DNA of 64,000 bases from the NCBI GenBank assembly GCA_025618425.1, contig CM046836.1:11028061-11092060 (forward strand), written 5' to 3'. Positions within the stretch are counted from its first letter, which is position 1. The number at the start of each line of letters is the position of its first letter. Origin of the DNA: Heliocidaris tuberculata (Eukaryota > Echinodermata > Echinoidea > Camarodonta > Echinometridae). The notes under the pieces are model-generated. The model worked only from the letters and a program-made list of their open reading frames with translations, did no database searches and had not been told where the DNA came from. Positions 1-11,374 of the stretch are shown here, piece after piece. The position numbers and the translations under genes were made by a program.

Positions 1-310
1 CAAGTTTGAAGCCAAAATATGGTAATGGCAGTCGAACAAAATCTCTATTTACTGATGTTGTCTACAAAGCCAAAATATGGTAATGGTAAGCCAAAAAAAT
101 ATTGGAACCCTCCCATCACATATGTTATTTGCTGGACGAAGGAAGCTTTGAAGCCAAAGTATGGGAATGGCAAGCCAAAAAATTTTGTACAAACTCTTCC
201 TTCGCCAAGGTTGGTAGTTCGACATAAACCAAATTTCAAGCCAGAATATGGTAATAGCAAGGCAACAATGCCTGATAACCTTTTCTTCACTAATAAAGAA
301 GTGTATTAAA
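1..310 (+). repeat. Degenerate tandem motif, KPKYGNG-like in translation
   Basis: The motif AAGCCAAAATATGGTAATGG recurs near 9, 67, 151 and 238 with small changes, and three of the four copies lie in the same plus frame (KPKYGNG, KPKYGNG, KPEYGNS). That frame is open from 19 to 309 (96 codons). It could be the 3' end of a repeat-containing exon entering from the left, or a decayed minisatellite. No domain is recognisable. Confidence 0.4.
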
Positions 311-1060
311 GCCAGATTGTATTTGTAGGAAGCCAACAACTTCTCACACTGACCTCTTATTCTTGAATGAATGACATTTTAAAACCAAGATAATGCTGAA
401 GATAAAGCCACCATAGCTTAGTAACATGTTAGCAAACAAATACTTCATAACTTTTCTTTGCTGAAGTCATTAGTCACAGAATATTCTGAAATATATTACA
501 GTACAGAGCAGTTTTGATATGATTAGAATCAAATTAATCAAAGTGAAATTATGATTCAAAATGAATTCCATTGAGCGAATATCACCTACGAAATTCTGTT
601 TCTTTTATTTTCTCAGGCTGTAGTGTGTACATAGACTATCATTTGTGTCAAAATATTCAGTGTGTATACAAGGAACCATAGGGACATACTGGAAATGAAG
701 GAAGATATCCCTGCTTCACCAATGTATATAGAACACTTGAAATATCAAAAGACAAAAACTTCATAGAAGCGATGTCTTGAAAAGTATTTTATATTTCATT
801 GTGTTATTGTGAAAATGCTGAAATATTGTTTCATCATGAAAATCTGTATTGGAAAGTGATGTGTTACTGTGGAAAGTGTGTTTTACTGCAAGGAATTGAT
901 ACGACAAGATGGTGTGATTGGTTGATTGCAAGATGGAATCAGTCAAATGGTTGTGCATGATCAACTTTTTTAGCACTCGTGGCATGGTGCGTAATAACCG
1001 TTGTGAACCAAGGCTAGATATTCCATAAAGCCATTGAGAATGAAACCACAGATTCTAGGG
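311..1060. other. No gene seen
   Basis: AT-rich unique-looking sequence. No reading frame with coding character and no clear inverted repeat was found. Confidence 0.5.
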
Positions 1061-1068
1061 AGGATGTA

Positions 1069-1270
1069 TGACATTTGCTCCTGCGACAATTGCCCCGGTC
1101 TAACTTTGCCATGCTAATCCTTAACCTAAACCTAAACCTAACCCTAACCCTAACCCTAATCCTAATCTTCACATTGTCCTGAACAAAAAAACAAATCATG
1201 ACCTTGACCTTAACCTTTGACCTTTCGAGATATGGACTGTGGAGCAAATGTCGCAGGAGCAAATGTCGGC
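1069..1270. repeat. Dispersed repeat with a telomere-like core
   Basis: The ends are inverted copies of a 'gacatttgctcctgcgac' type sequence (1069-1090 against 1248-1268). The core at about 1118-1166 is a run of CCTAAA, CCTAAC and CCCTAA units, the complement of TTAGGG. A related arrangement (CCTAACCCTA blocks next to 'gcaaatgtcgg') occurs at about 43.35-43.46 kb, so this looks like a dispersed element and not a chromosome-end remnant. Confidence 0.45.
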
Positions 1271-1658
1271 ACCCCTCTAGGGAAGGTTTCTTTTATGACT
1301 GTAATTGTGCAAACGACCTCATCAATTTTAGTCTCAAATAGCACAAAAACATGTTCAGGTGTCCTGATGAAAAGCATACATTGGAGTGAGCTGAGCCGAA
1401 ACAAGCCAATTTGTGTTTATTTTGTTTATTTACTTTGGAAAGGTTGAAGGTCACTATGAAAAATGTCCAGACAGATTCTAACATGCATCGGGATATTTGC
1501 TGTGTTCTTTTCTTGGAAAAGAATAAAACCTATAAGTTATAAATATCAAGAGGAAAAAGTGATTTATAATATCTAATCAAAAGAGTACAAAATAGTGCAC
1601 AATGGTTTGTTTTGGGTTTTTTTTCAGGGAGTAAATTACAAGAGTGTATGACAATCTG

Positions 1659-1797
1659 GGGGGCGTTTCATCAAGTGTCTTGTCAGTGATTTTTACTGAC
1701 AAAATTTGCTCTCAGCCAATCAGATGGAAGGATTTCAGTAGCTTATAACAGTTATTGTAAATTTGTCAGTGAAAGCAAGTTTCATGAAACGGGGGCC
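1659..1797. repeat. Fold-back MITE-like element, family 1
   Basis: Inverted ends (GGGCGTTTCATCAAG against TTTCATGAAACGGGGG) and paired 'gtcagtgatttttactgac' arms surround a conserved centre with AGCCAATCAGATG. Relatives lie at 21984-22120, 29086-29189 (truncated) and 50355-50476. Confidence 0.6.
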
Positions 1798-2514
1798 CAG
1801 TAGGTGCTAAAGGTTTAAGGAAGGTTGGCAATGTGAATATGTAGTCTTTCCTCTGTGAGGAGACAAAATAGAAAAGATATGCTGATCATTGATTTCATTA
1901 CTTTGTTTTGTCTGCATGGAACTGACAATTTGATTTTATTTGGCTAAATGTTGAGGAAATTTGATTATTAGGACTATTGATATGATTGCTTGGGATTTTA
2001 TATTTTCAGTACTGTACTGGTTTTGTAACCTACATTACATTATATGTACATGTAATCTCATTTTTATCCATAAAGAGCAAGTTATTAGGGATCCATGATA
2101 TGTTTTAAATATATTTTTCTCGGAAAATCATTTGTTATTCATTACTCTGAGTTAAAATATCCTAAGTGGTGCAATGAATGAATCTCAAATATACATGTAT
2201 ATCTATTTCTTTTCTTTCAGAATTTATTAATCTCATAATTTGAAATTGATGTCATTGGTGACCAGGCCTTGAGATTTTTCTCTATTTTAATTGGATTTCT
2301 ACATGTTAAAAGTAACAGTTTTACATTGTGTACAAGTTTCATGGATTTTATTTTGGGGTATACATGTATGTACTTAACTGTATATTTGAAAGATGAAAAG
2401 GTTTTTGTTGTACATGTATATCAAATTCACTGTAACACAGTGTGATAAAATAGAAAAGATCCAGTATTTTTATTTATCACTGTTAGATAATTTAGATTAT
2501 TTGAGATTCTGTAA

Positions 2515-2543
2515 AATATTATTATTATTATTATTATTAATTA

Positions 2544-2604
<61 letters not shown>

Positions 2605-2730
2605 TATCATTATTATTATTATTATTATTACTACTACTACTACTACTACTACTACTATTACTACTATTACTACTACTACTTCTACTTCTACTTTTACTAC
2701 TACTATTATTATTATTATTATCATCCCATA
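2515..2730. repeat. ATT and ACT trinucleotide microsatellite
   Basis: Long (ATT)n run with ATC interruptions, then (ACT)n, then (ATT)n again. Poly-Ile and poly-Thr reading frames here are artefacts of the repeat. Confidence 0.9.
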
Positions 2731-2976
2731 AAACATTCCATGATTGATTCTAATAGTGTACTACTAAATTAATTAAAAAAATATCTATAACATAGGTAAG
2801 TCCTGGAATAGCTCTGCGTATGTCTCAAAATTGTGCTGTATGGTGTATACTTTCCTTCTTAACCCGAATTCCCTTCCACATAGTTCTTTGAATACTCTCC
2901 CCTAAATTTGCAGCTTAAAAACATTGAGATGTGGAATGCAGCATTACGAGGCATCATTTTGACTGCGTCAGTACCT

Positions 2977-3134
2977 GGGCCCCGTTGCATGAAACTTACC
3001 ATTAACGGTAACTTTGCCATCAATGGTAACTCCCATGGAAACCTTGATTTTGATTGGCTATTGAGTGGTGTTACCATGGTAGTTACCATTGATAGCAGAG
3101 TTACCATTAATGGTAAGTTTTATGCAATGGGGAC
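2977..3134. repeat. Fold-back MITE-like element, family 2
   Basis: About 158 bp with near-complete inverted arms: CCCGTTGCATGAAACTTACC on the left mirrored by GGTAAGTTTTATGCAATGGG on the right. The arms contain several internal ACCATTRAYGGTAA palindromes, and the centre is TTTTGATTGGCTATTGAG. A second copy is at 24601-24758. Confidence 0.65.
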
Positions 3135-3137
3135 CTG

Positions 3138-3316
3138 TGCTATTTAATCCTGTGAAGGTATTTAACCCATATGCCAGTTAAAAGTATTGTTGCAATGTTC
3201 ACTTTGTAATCACCCTTTAGACGATATCACTCTTTCATGATGTACAAGAGACCGTTCTGTTCACTGCCGGAGTTCTAACATCAACAGAGGACACTTCATT
3301 TGAGGCGGGCTTTAAT

Positions 3317-3357
<41 letters not shown>

Positions 3358-4550
3358 CACACACAGATTTTTCAGTTTGTAAGTTTTGTTAACCAAGGAT
3401 AATGTACTGCTTGCTATGATAGGATATGAACTATGAAAATACACAGACACTGTGGCCCACATTGCTTTTCTAGAAATGTGTGTTATAACTGCCTTGATCC
3501 TGAAACTTGTGAAACTGTAGAGTATATTTACTTTGTATTGCTATGTTGACTTTCATAAAATGAGATGAATGGGGATAATATTCACTAAAAGACTTCTGAA
3601 ATATTTTTTCCCTGTAAAAGATGGAGGCCCTCTCTAATTTTTTTTTGTATGTTTGATCTTGAATGAAATGAAATGAATACGGTCTCCATCAAAATATTGT
3701 CCTTTTTCACTCGGTGTTCCTATTCACCTCAGTTTATGGTAGTCAAGTTTTCTTTGAATATTCTTTAGCAATTCAAGGTATGAGTATTATGTGCAACATT
3801 TCATGATTATTTTTTTAAGGACAGTATAAGCTGACATTTTCCACTTTCTTGTAGAATATCGAGAAAGCTAACCCAAAATATTCTTACTGCTGAATATATG
3901 TACAAGCCATTTTAATGGGTAAGCCTTGAATTATGATAATTAATATTACAAGTAAACAGGTTTTTTTGATAGACCAATTCAAAAAAGCATTCAGATTTTA
4001 AGCACGCCTTTGGTACATTGGTTATTAGTGAAAACCATAAAGCTTGCCTGAGGCTTTCCCCATCATAGCAACAACTAATGTATGCACATTTCAGAACACT
4101 TAAATTCAAAATTATTTGATATCAATGTGTAAAATGATGAGTAAAGAAGTAATGTTGAAAATTTCAAGAAGTAAAATTATACAGAACATGAAGTTTAAGG
4201 CTAAAAATCGGTACGGTGCGTAGCGTCAACTTCAACTCTTGAAACATATAGTCACCGCGCAGTGCCGAGTTAGCCCGACCCCGAAGATAAAGTAAAACTC
4301 TTTACTTCAATCTAGATGATTCAAGTAGAATCATGAAGGATGTATTGATGTTTGTATTTGGTCTACATATGAGAGAATGTTGCCTGAAGTCATTTACTGG
4401 TACAGTAATATACATATGAAGTCTATCAGAGTACATTCAGTATTTATTGTCTGGAGAGTAAACAAAAAACTCTTGTAAAGTTTATTACTGAAATAAAAGA
4501 TGAATACATTGTAAAGAGAATTCATACTTGTACTTTGCCATGATTCGTAA
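3138..4550. other. Intergenic, poly-G run and weak repeats
   Basis: A homopolymer of about 39 G lies at 3317-3355. 3912-4110 includes a decayed relative of the MITE at 47.7 kb (shared 'catagcaacaactaatgtatgc'-type segment). No coding sequence is supported. Confidence 0.5.
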
Positions 4551-4559
4551 TCAGCACTA

Positions 4560-4730
4560 ATCGAACTGGGTGCCGTTTCACGAAACCGGCGTGAGTACAC
4601 GTTCTGCGACATCCCATTGAAATGCGTGTTAAATTTAATACACCAGTTCCTATGAGATGTCGGCGAAGTTGTACCTATGACGGTCTCGTGAGACGCTCCC
4701 CGGGGTTAAGTGTCATTCAAGCCAGATCGG
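4560..4730. repeat. Decayed fold-back repeat, family 3
   Basis: Carries GCGACATCCCATTGAAATGC and, inverted, GAGATGTCGGCGAAGTTG flanked by gtttcacgaaac / gtctcgtgagac ends. It is a diverged relative of the sharper palindrome at 22774-22893. Confidence 0.5.
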
Positions 4731-4859
4731 AGTCTAGTTATAAAAACGGTATTCTAGGCAAGACATTTCAAGGTATTATAAGTTTACTAGGCGTTAAAAA
4801 ACCCATGTACTTTTGTTTTCTCAATATCTCAAAATTTAAAACTCGTATTTAATTAGATT

Positions 4860-5865
4860 TTGCATTTTGTAAAGTTAAAGGACTTAAAGCATGCCAAATT
4901 CTTTTTGATTAAGGTTTATGACATTTCTTTAAATAACATTCTTAAAATAACGGTTGGAATATTAGATTTTCACTTTCTGACAAATCAGTGCCATAAAATC
5001 TTTGAGTATCAGTGACTAATTCAGAAGAAAAAAATACACCTAACAATTACATGTACCATTATTGTCCATATCGTCATATTGCTCCAAAATATAATGAATG
5101 GTTTATAATGCTTAATGAAAGTAATCGTAAAACTTTTAGTCATTAACAATCAATAGTGTCAGTGTTATATATAGTATTAGTGTACACTGTACTTTGATCT
5201 GCTTAGATCGTTTGGAAGAAAGAAAAAAAAAACAATTTAAACAGTTTTCAACTTACAAGAACATGCACTGAAAAAAAAATGATAGCTTGAATTCCATAGA
5301 AAATGGAGGAGGGAGATAAACGAAGAAGAAGAAGAAGAAGAAGAAGAAGAAGAAGAAGAAGAAGAAGAAGAAGAAGAAGAAGAAGAAGAAGAAGAAGAAG
5401 AAGAAGAAGAAGAAGAAGAAGAAGAAGAAGAAGAAGAAGAAGAAGAAGAAGAAGAAGAAGAAGAAGAAGAAGAAGAAGAAGAAGAAGAAGAAGAAGAAAG
5501 GGAGAAAGAAAGAATGACAGACAAAACAGAAAGGGTGTGAGAGAGAGAGGGAGAGAGAAGGTTAATATAGATTGCAAAAAATATAATTATACTTTTTGTA
5601 AGAATGACAAAAAGCAGAGAGAGGTGCACAGAAAAACAAATAGACATGACATTGTATCCCTCTAAGAACCGGAACCACTTACACTAGTTTAAAAAAATAT
5701 TTTACACGAAAGTATCAAATAGTAATTTGAAGACATATCGATATATATATATATATATACAGTCTGAAAAATATATAGAAGTAAGAATGACAGAAAACCG
5801 AGTGTGCTACAGAAAAATAAATATACATGTATTCCTCTAAGAGCCAGAACCACTTACATTATAGA
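4860..5865. repeat. (AAG)n microsatellite and AT-rich sequence
   Basis: An almost uninterrupted (AAG)n tract fills about 5322-5500, giving false poly-Arg, poly-Ser and poly-Leu frames. A short TA run lies at about 5741-5759. The rest is AT-rich with no gene seen. Confidence 0.85.
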
Positions 5866-5867
5866 CC

Positions 5868-6080
5868 AGGATAAGATTTGACCCCTTAAAGTTACTTAGA
5901 CCATCTGACTCATTGGCAAAAGGGTTGTCAGCCTGACCGCAGCTGTCGAGTTTAGCCCCCAGAGCCCCCAATAGACACCCCATAGTCGGGTCGATTTCAT
6001 CCCATCTCTCCCATGCACCAGACTTTGTCAGTAGGAAGTATACGACTGGACATTACAACAACAACAACAACAACAACAGC

Positions 6081-6148
<68 letters not shown>

Positions 6149-6422
6149 AACAGCAACAACAAACAACAAAAAACGAAAAACTGACAAAAAAATTCCGTCG
6201 GGATGGGGTGTCAGACGGCCCCAAAATATTGGGGTAAATTTTCCCCTTGAAGTCCAGGGACCAAATTTTGTCAGGAGAAAGAGCTTTGTGTGTACATTCC
6301 AAAAATATAAAAATAAACTGAAAAAATTGTCTATCGGGAAGGGGGTTCCATAGTCGGGTCGATTTCATCCCATCTCTCCCATGCACCAGACTTTGTCAGT
6401 AGGAAGTATACGACTGGACATT

Positions 6423-6498
<76 letters not shown>

Positions 6499-7272
6499 AA
6501 CAGCAACAACAAACAACAAAAAACGAAAAACTGACAAAAAAATTCCGTCGGGATGGGGTGTCAGACGGCCCCAAAATATTGGGGTAAATTTTCCCCTTGA
6601 AGTCCAGGGACCAAATTTTGTCAGGAGAAAGAGCTTTGTGTGTACATTCCAAAAATATAAAAATAAACTGAAAAAATTGTCTATCGGGAAGGGGGTTTCA
6701 GACCCCTGAAACAAAAACACCAAAGTGCCCTTTGACAACGCTTCCCCCCAAAATGCTCTGTATGTAAAAATACAATTTTCTTACATTCTGACTATGATAA
6801 CTCAAAAGTGTTTTACTCAATTCAATTCAAATTTACATAACGTAATTTTGAGTATAATAATCTTCTTCAAGTGCAATTTGGTATAAATTGGTATTTTGAT
6901 TAATAAGTTATTAAATTGTGAAAATTGTATTGCTTTCTCAAAGTAGCCAAAAAATATTGCCAGGATAATGTAAACACACTCATAGTTCATCTGACAAGGC
7001 ATAATAGAGAAGTTTTTTGTCAGTTTTTTTGTGTTTTGTAATGTCAAGACATACTACTTCCTTCCGACAAAGTTTGGTGCATGGGGGAGATAGGGTGAAA
7101 TCGACCCGACTTTGGGGTCTCTTTTGGGGGCTCTGGGGGCTAAACCCCTGACGGCTACGGTCAGGCGGACAACCTTTTTGCCAATGACTTAAATCGTCCA
7201 AGTAACTTTATTTAAGGGATCAAATCTTATGGGCAAAATGGGGTGACTATTTCGGGACAGGCTCCCAGACTA
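5868..7272. mobile_element. Non-autonomous transposon-like repeat with internal tandem duplication
   Basis: The right end (AAATGGGGTGACTATTTCGGGA..., to about 7270) matches the terminal inverted repeat of the elements at 24.76 and 58.62 kb. The left end starts inside the terminal repeat ('aagatttgacccctta'), so the outermost left bases are missing. A 351-368 bp unit is tandemly duplicated (5980-6347 and 6348-6698). Both copies carry a (CAA)n microsatellite of different length, which explains the size difference. The interior is partly self-complementary (compare 5870-6040 with 7060-7240 inverted). No transposase frame is present. Confidence 0.6.
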
Positions 7273-8019
7273 TATTATATAAATATTTTACAAAAAGTAT
7301 TAAAAATTAATTCAAATAACTATACGTATCGATCTATAAGGTGTTAAATATCACAACTGACAATTTTGATCGTCAATAACTAAAAAGTTATAATTTATAT
7401 CAGACTGGGGTTTTAATACTGTAAAATTGAAGGATATAAAATTCATTTGGAATAACTTCTGTAAAATATCTTTAATTAATATTCTTAAGATAATGCTCTA
7501 AATATTTAATTAGATTTCTACATTAAAAAGAAATCAGTGCCACAAATATGTGTGTATCAGTAATTAATTCCGAGCACATCAATTGTTATTGTGCATTGTA
7601 GCTGAAATTCCTGAGCTCTTCTTTTAACTCAGAGTCATGAATCATTAATGACAATAAATAGCAAATGGTTGGTAGAAATGACAGGTGCGATGCACAATGG
7701 TATTGTCATGTTCTGAATTTAAATACTGATACATACAGATTTGGTGGCCTTGATTTTTCAAAACGTGAAAATTAAATATTCAGAGCATTTCAAGAATATT
7801 AAGGACATTTCGCAGAACTTATTCAAAATCAATTTTATATCTTTCAACTTTACGATGTGAAGACCTGCAGTCTGAGAGAGAGGTACAGAAAAAAGAAATA
7901 GACATGTATTCCTCTGTCGAAGAACTAAACCAATGAAGTTAAAAAAAAATACTTAAACCACAGTATTAAAAATTAATTTGAATATACGTATATCGACCTC
8001 TATATATACACAGGTCGAT
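7273..8019. other. No gene seen
   Basis: AT-rich sequence with no coding signal. Confidence 0.5.
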
Positions 8020-8024
8020 TTCTA

Positions 8025-8215
8025 AAAAAAAAATCGAGTGATCACTGACGTCAATCCACGGGGGAATGAAAATAGAGTGAAACTCCACTCTTTTCCTTTT
8101 AGAGAGCACTCGATAGTCACTCGATATTCACTCTTAAACAGGTGATCACTGACGTGACTCCCGGGGGAGTGAAAACAGTGAAAATTCACTCTTTTTTAGA
8201 GAGAGAGACTATACA
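8025..8215. repeat. Two-copy repeat around TGATCACTGACGT
   Basis: Segments beginning AGTGATCACTGACGTCAA (about 8036) and GGTGATCACTGACGTGAC (about 8141) are followed by a similar 'cgggggartgaaaa' stretch, about 105 bp apart, with 'actcgat' repeats between. It looks like the two ends of a short dispersed element. Confidence 0.4.
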
Positions 8216-10460
8216 GTCTGAAAAATATATAGAAGTAAGAATGACAAAAAACAGAGAGGGGTACAGATAAAATAACTAGATGTATTCCTCTGTCTCAGAA
8301 CCACTTACATTAGTTTAAAAACAAAACAAAACAAAACAAAACAACAAAAAAAACTTACACAAGAGAATCAAGAATTAAGTTGAATATATCTACCTATTCA
8401 AGTTAACATTATTACAAGAACAATACTTGCTGTCATTCTGTCAAAATAGTACCCACAATAGGGTGCTGCACAGTAGGGACAATTTCCATGGTATTTTGTC
8501 TCCAGAATCTTAAGAATTATCGATGGGCAATTCCCAGCAAAATAGGAAATTAGCCCTAAAATTTCGAATCTGTCTGATCATATCAAAATTTGGTGTCAAA
8601 ATTAATCGTAAATATCCAAATTGTTATAATCTGATAACATTGAAATATTTTCACACTTATGCATACTGAAAATTTGTATGAATAATTAACATTGAAATCA
8701 ATATTTGATACCAATTATGATAAATTCTAAAATAAGAGCAAAGGTCATTTTAATATCACCTACTTGCTAAAATACACATAATACACAAAGTGTAAATAAC
8801 CTAGTAACCAAGAGTAGCATTAATTTCTGTTCTTCATAATTTTTCATACTCAGTAACCTTGGGAACTCCAAAAACTTGTCATTTTTTACCGCCCAAAACA
8901 TATAATTTCAACTTATTTCCGAAAAGGACAATCATTTTTTAATGAAATTTTATAGGTTAATCAAGGTAACTAATACCTAAAAAAATGTATGAATAGCACA
9001 ATTCATATGATGAAATACTTGACTATTGAAAAACAATAGATTACATTAGAAAAAACAAATGTAATCATTTAATCTATCTAAATGTCTATTTGTTTGCCAG
9101 AAGCATTTCACACAAATGAATACTCATCTGAATATATTTAAAATATCTAATTATTAACAAGAATGTGAATAATTTTTTATGAAAAAAAAATTGGTTTATT
9201 TTTTCTAAAACGTTGTTTTAGCTACTTATTTACATAATGTGAATTTCATACACTGTTTCCCATTGACTTTCAGAATTATTTCCACAATGGTCAATCCGTA
9301 ACGCTGTTTTTATTCATATTTTGCATCATATTTCAAATATTTTCAAACAGATTTCCAGGAACACTATTTGTTTTGTAGCATTCTTTATTGCATTCATTCA
9401 GTACAAATGGAAATCATACCACTTCATTTTTAGTTGATGTACACAACACAGTTATCAAAATGTATAGAAAATTATACAGCCTTCAGAAATACATAATATA
9501 ATTAAATGCACAGTACATAGTACATTCAAATTAATCATACTGAATGAATATTATAGATCATAGCCTCCCCCCCCCCCACCCCTCCCCCAACAAACAAACA
9601 AACACATGGTGACGTATCAAAATAACATACTACAGAATATCACAGCAATCTTGAAAACCGGATACATATTTGTAGGTCACAGAATTTAAGCAATGTTTAT
9701 TCTGGTTGAAAGAGTCATGTTCCTTTGCGTCATTCCGTAACGAAGCAATATAATATTTAATATTTCATAAATTTGATGAATGGTTGACATGAAATTCTAC
9801 AGTTGTGAAACTACCTCATATTAGTTTGTGTTTTGTACAATTAATTTGTAGATATTCATTTTGATTTTAATATTCTTCCTCTTTCAAACTTGAAAATACT
9901 TTTTGAACGTCATTCACTAATGCTTGGAATTGCCTCAATACAAAATGTTTGTTATACATCAGTTTGTAATCACGAATAAACATGAATACATCATTTATTT
10001 TGCATATCAAATCCTTATAAGCACAAAAAATATTTTTCGATGGAAATCATCATCTCACATTTCTATCTATTACACATCAAATAATTCACGACAATCAAAA
10101 ATGAATTATCAATAACCAAGCTTTTCTAAGACTCCGAGTAAGCATCAACCTATCATTTCTAGTTAGAAAGCTGTCAATTTTGATAAACAAAATGTCATTT
10201 TAAAAAATCCGACAAGGATACTGACAATTATTATAATAATAGGGTTTAGAAAAAAAAAAACCAGTTCAATGAAAATATTACTGCTACCAATGAATTTAGT
10301 AAGAATAATAGTGACGAGCAAGTCCAAGGTATTTGGTCATTTTGATGTCCAATACGTTACCAAGTATTATGGAGTTGAACATAATATACTGACATCAAAT
10401 GTATCATATTACTTCATACATGTATTTCATAGAGATACCAGCTCTAGTAGAGCTATTTTT
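8216..10460. other. Gene-poor AT-rich stretch
   Basis: Only simple sequence stands out: an (AAAAC)n run at about 8320-8342 and a C-rich run followed by (AAAC)n at about 9566-9605. No coding frame is supported. Confidence 0.5.
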
Positions 10461-10467
10461 CTAATAC

Positions 10468-10716
10468 AATGGGTGAATTCAAGTTCGGTGTTGAAAGCTG
10501 GTGTTGGTGTTGGGGCAAAACTAGCACCAGCCACAACACTGAACCTGAAATGAAGCTCGTGCTGGGATTGACTTCACTAGGTGTTGAGCTATCAATAATG
10601 TGACTGGTATTATTTTTATAAACCCGAATTCGGTGTTGGGGCTAGAATCAGGAGCCCAATGCACGCTCTAAACATCAACACCAACACCAACACCGAACTT
10701 GAAATCACCCAATGCA
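10468..10716. repeat. Fold-back MITE-like element with GGTGTT tracts
   Basis: Left arm 'aatgggtgaattcaagttcg' plus 'gtgttggtgttggg' is mirrored on the right by 'caacaccaacaccgaacttg' and 'aaatcacccaatgc'. The element is about 249 bp with arms of about 45 bp. Confidence 0.6.
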
Positions 10717-11164
10717 TCAGAAGTACTATCTTAGATGTGTTCGGCAACGTATGGGACGAAATAGCTTGGACTTTCCCTGATGATACAGATGAAAAAAACA
10801 AAAACAAAAACAAAACAACAAAACTGCATTAATTATACCTGAAAAAATATCTTCGATGCACTTTATTGTTACATATTATTTCCGATGAATAACATTCTCT
10901 ATGTAATAAACTAAAAATATGCTAAATGATTTTGTTTCTTTTTTTAATGAATGTATTGCCTATTTACGCAGTCATACCATGTAAATATCACAAACTTTCA
11001 AATGCAGAAAGCATGGGCATTAAAGATGAACCATATAAACCATAACATTTTTTGAAAAGCTCAATATCCGAGGCTGTATAATACAATGATCATTTTTATT
11101 TTATACCACTTTTCGAATAACAAACTTTAACTGATCAAAGTGATTAACCGTGTACTGTTAGATT

Positions 11165-11265
11165 GGTTCACATACACCTGGGTGAAGAGAAGCAATTTAG
11201 ATAAAGTGCTTTGCGCAAGGGCGGCTATTATATGCCGTACCAGGTCTCGAACCCACTTCCTTCTG
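11165..11265 (-). repeat. SINE-like fragment with a B-box
   Basis: On the minus strand, GTGGGTTCGAGACCTGG at about 11245 resembles a Pol III B-box. It is followed by 'cacccaggtgtatgtga', a segment shared with repeat fragments at 40.84, 41.58 and 43.70 kb. No A-box is seen, so this is a 5'-truncated or decayed copy. Confidence 0.35.
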
Positions 11266-11374
11266 ATCATACATTTTTCTTATTTTTTCAGTTGAATTTC
11301 AACTCAAAAACAATATCTTTCGACTTTACCGTTGTTAGTATAGGTATGAAATTATTTTTGTTAAAAAGATTATA

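Noticed and set aside
1118..1166. True telomere or chromosome-fusion scar
   Set aside because: Short, degenerate and part of a repeat whose parts recur at 43.4 kb.
2393..2736. Open frames of poly-Ile, poly-Thr and poly-Val
   Set aside because: Produced by the ATT and ACT microsatellite.
5237..5665. Open frames of poly-Ser, poly-Leu and poly-Arg
   Set aside because: They are three readings of one (AAG)n microsatellite with no other coding character.
5997..6738. Frames with poly-Thr, poly-Val and poly-Leu tracts
   Set aside because: The (CAA)n tract within a tandemly duplicated repeat creates them; the two share the same ends because the unit is duplicated.
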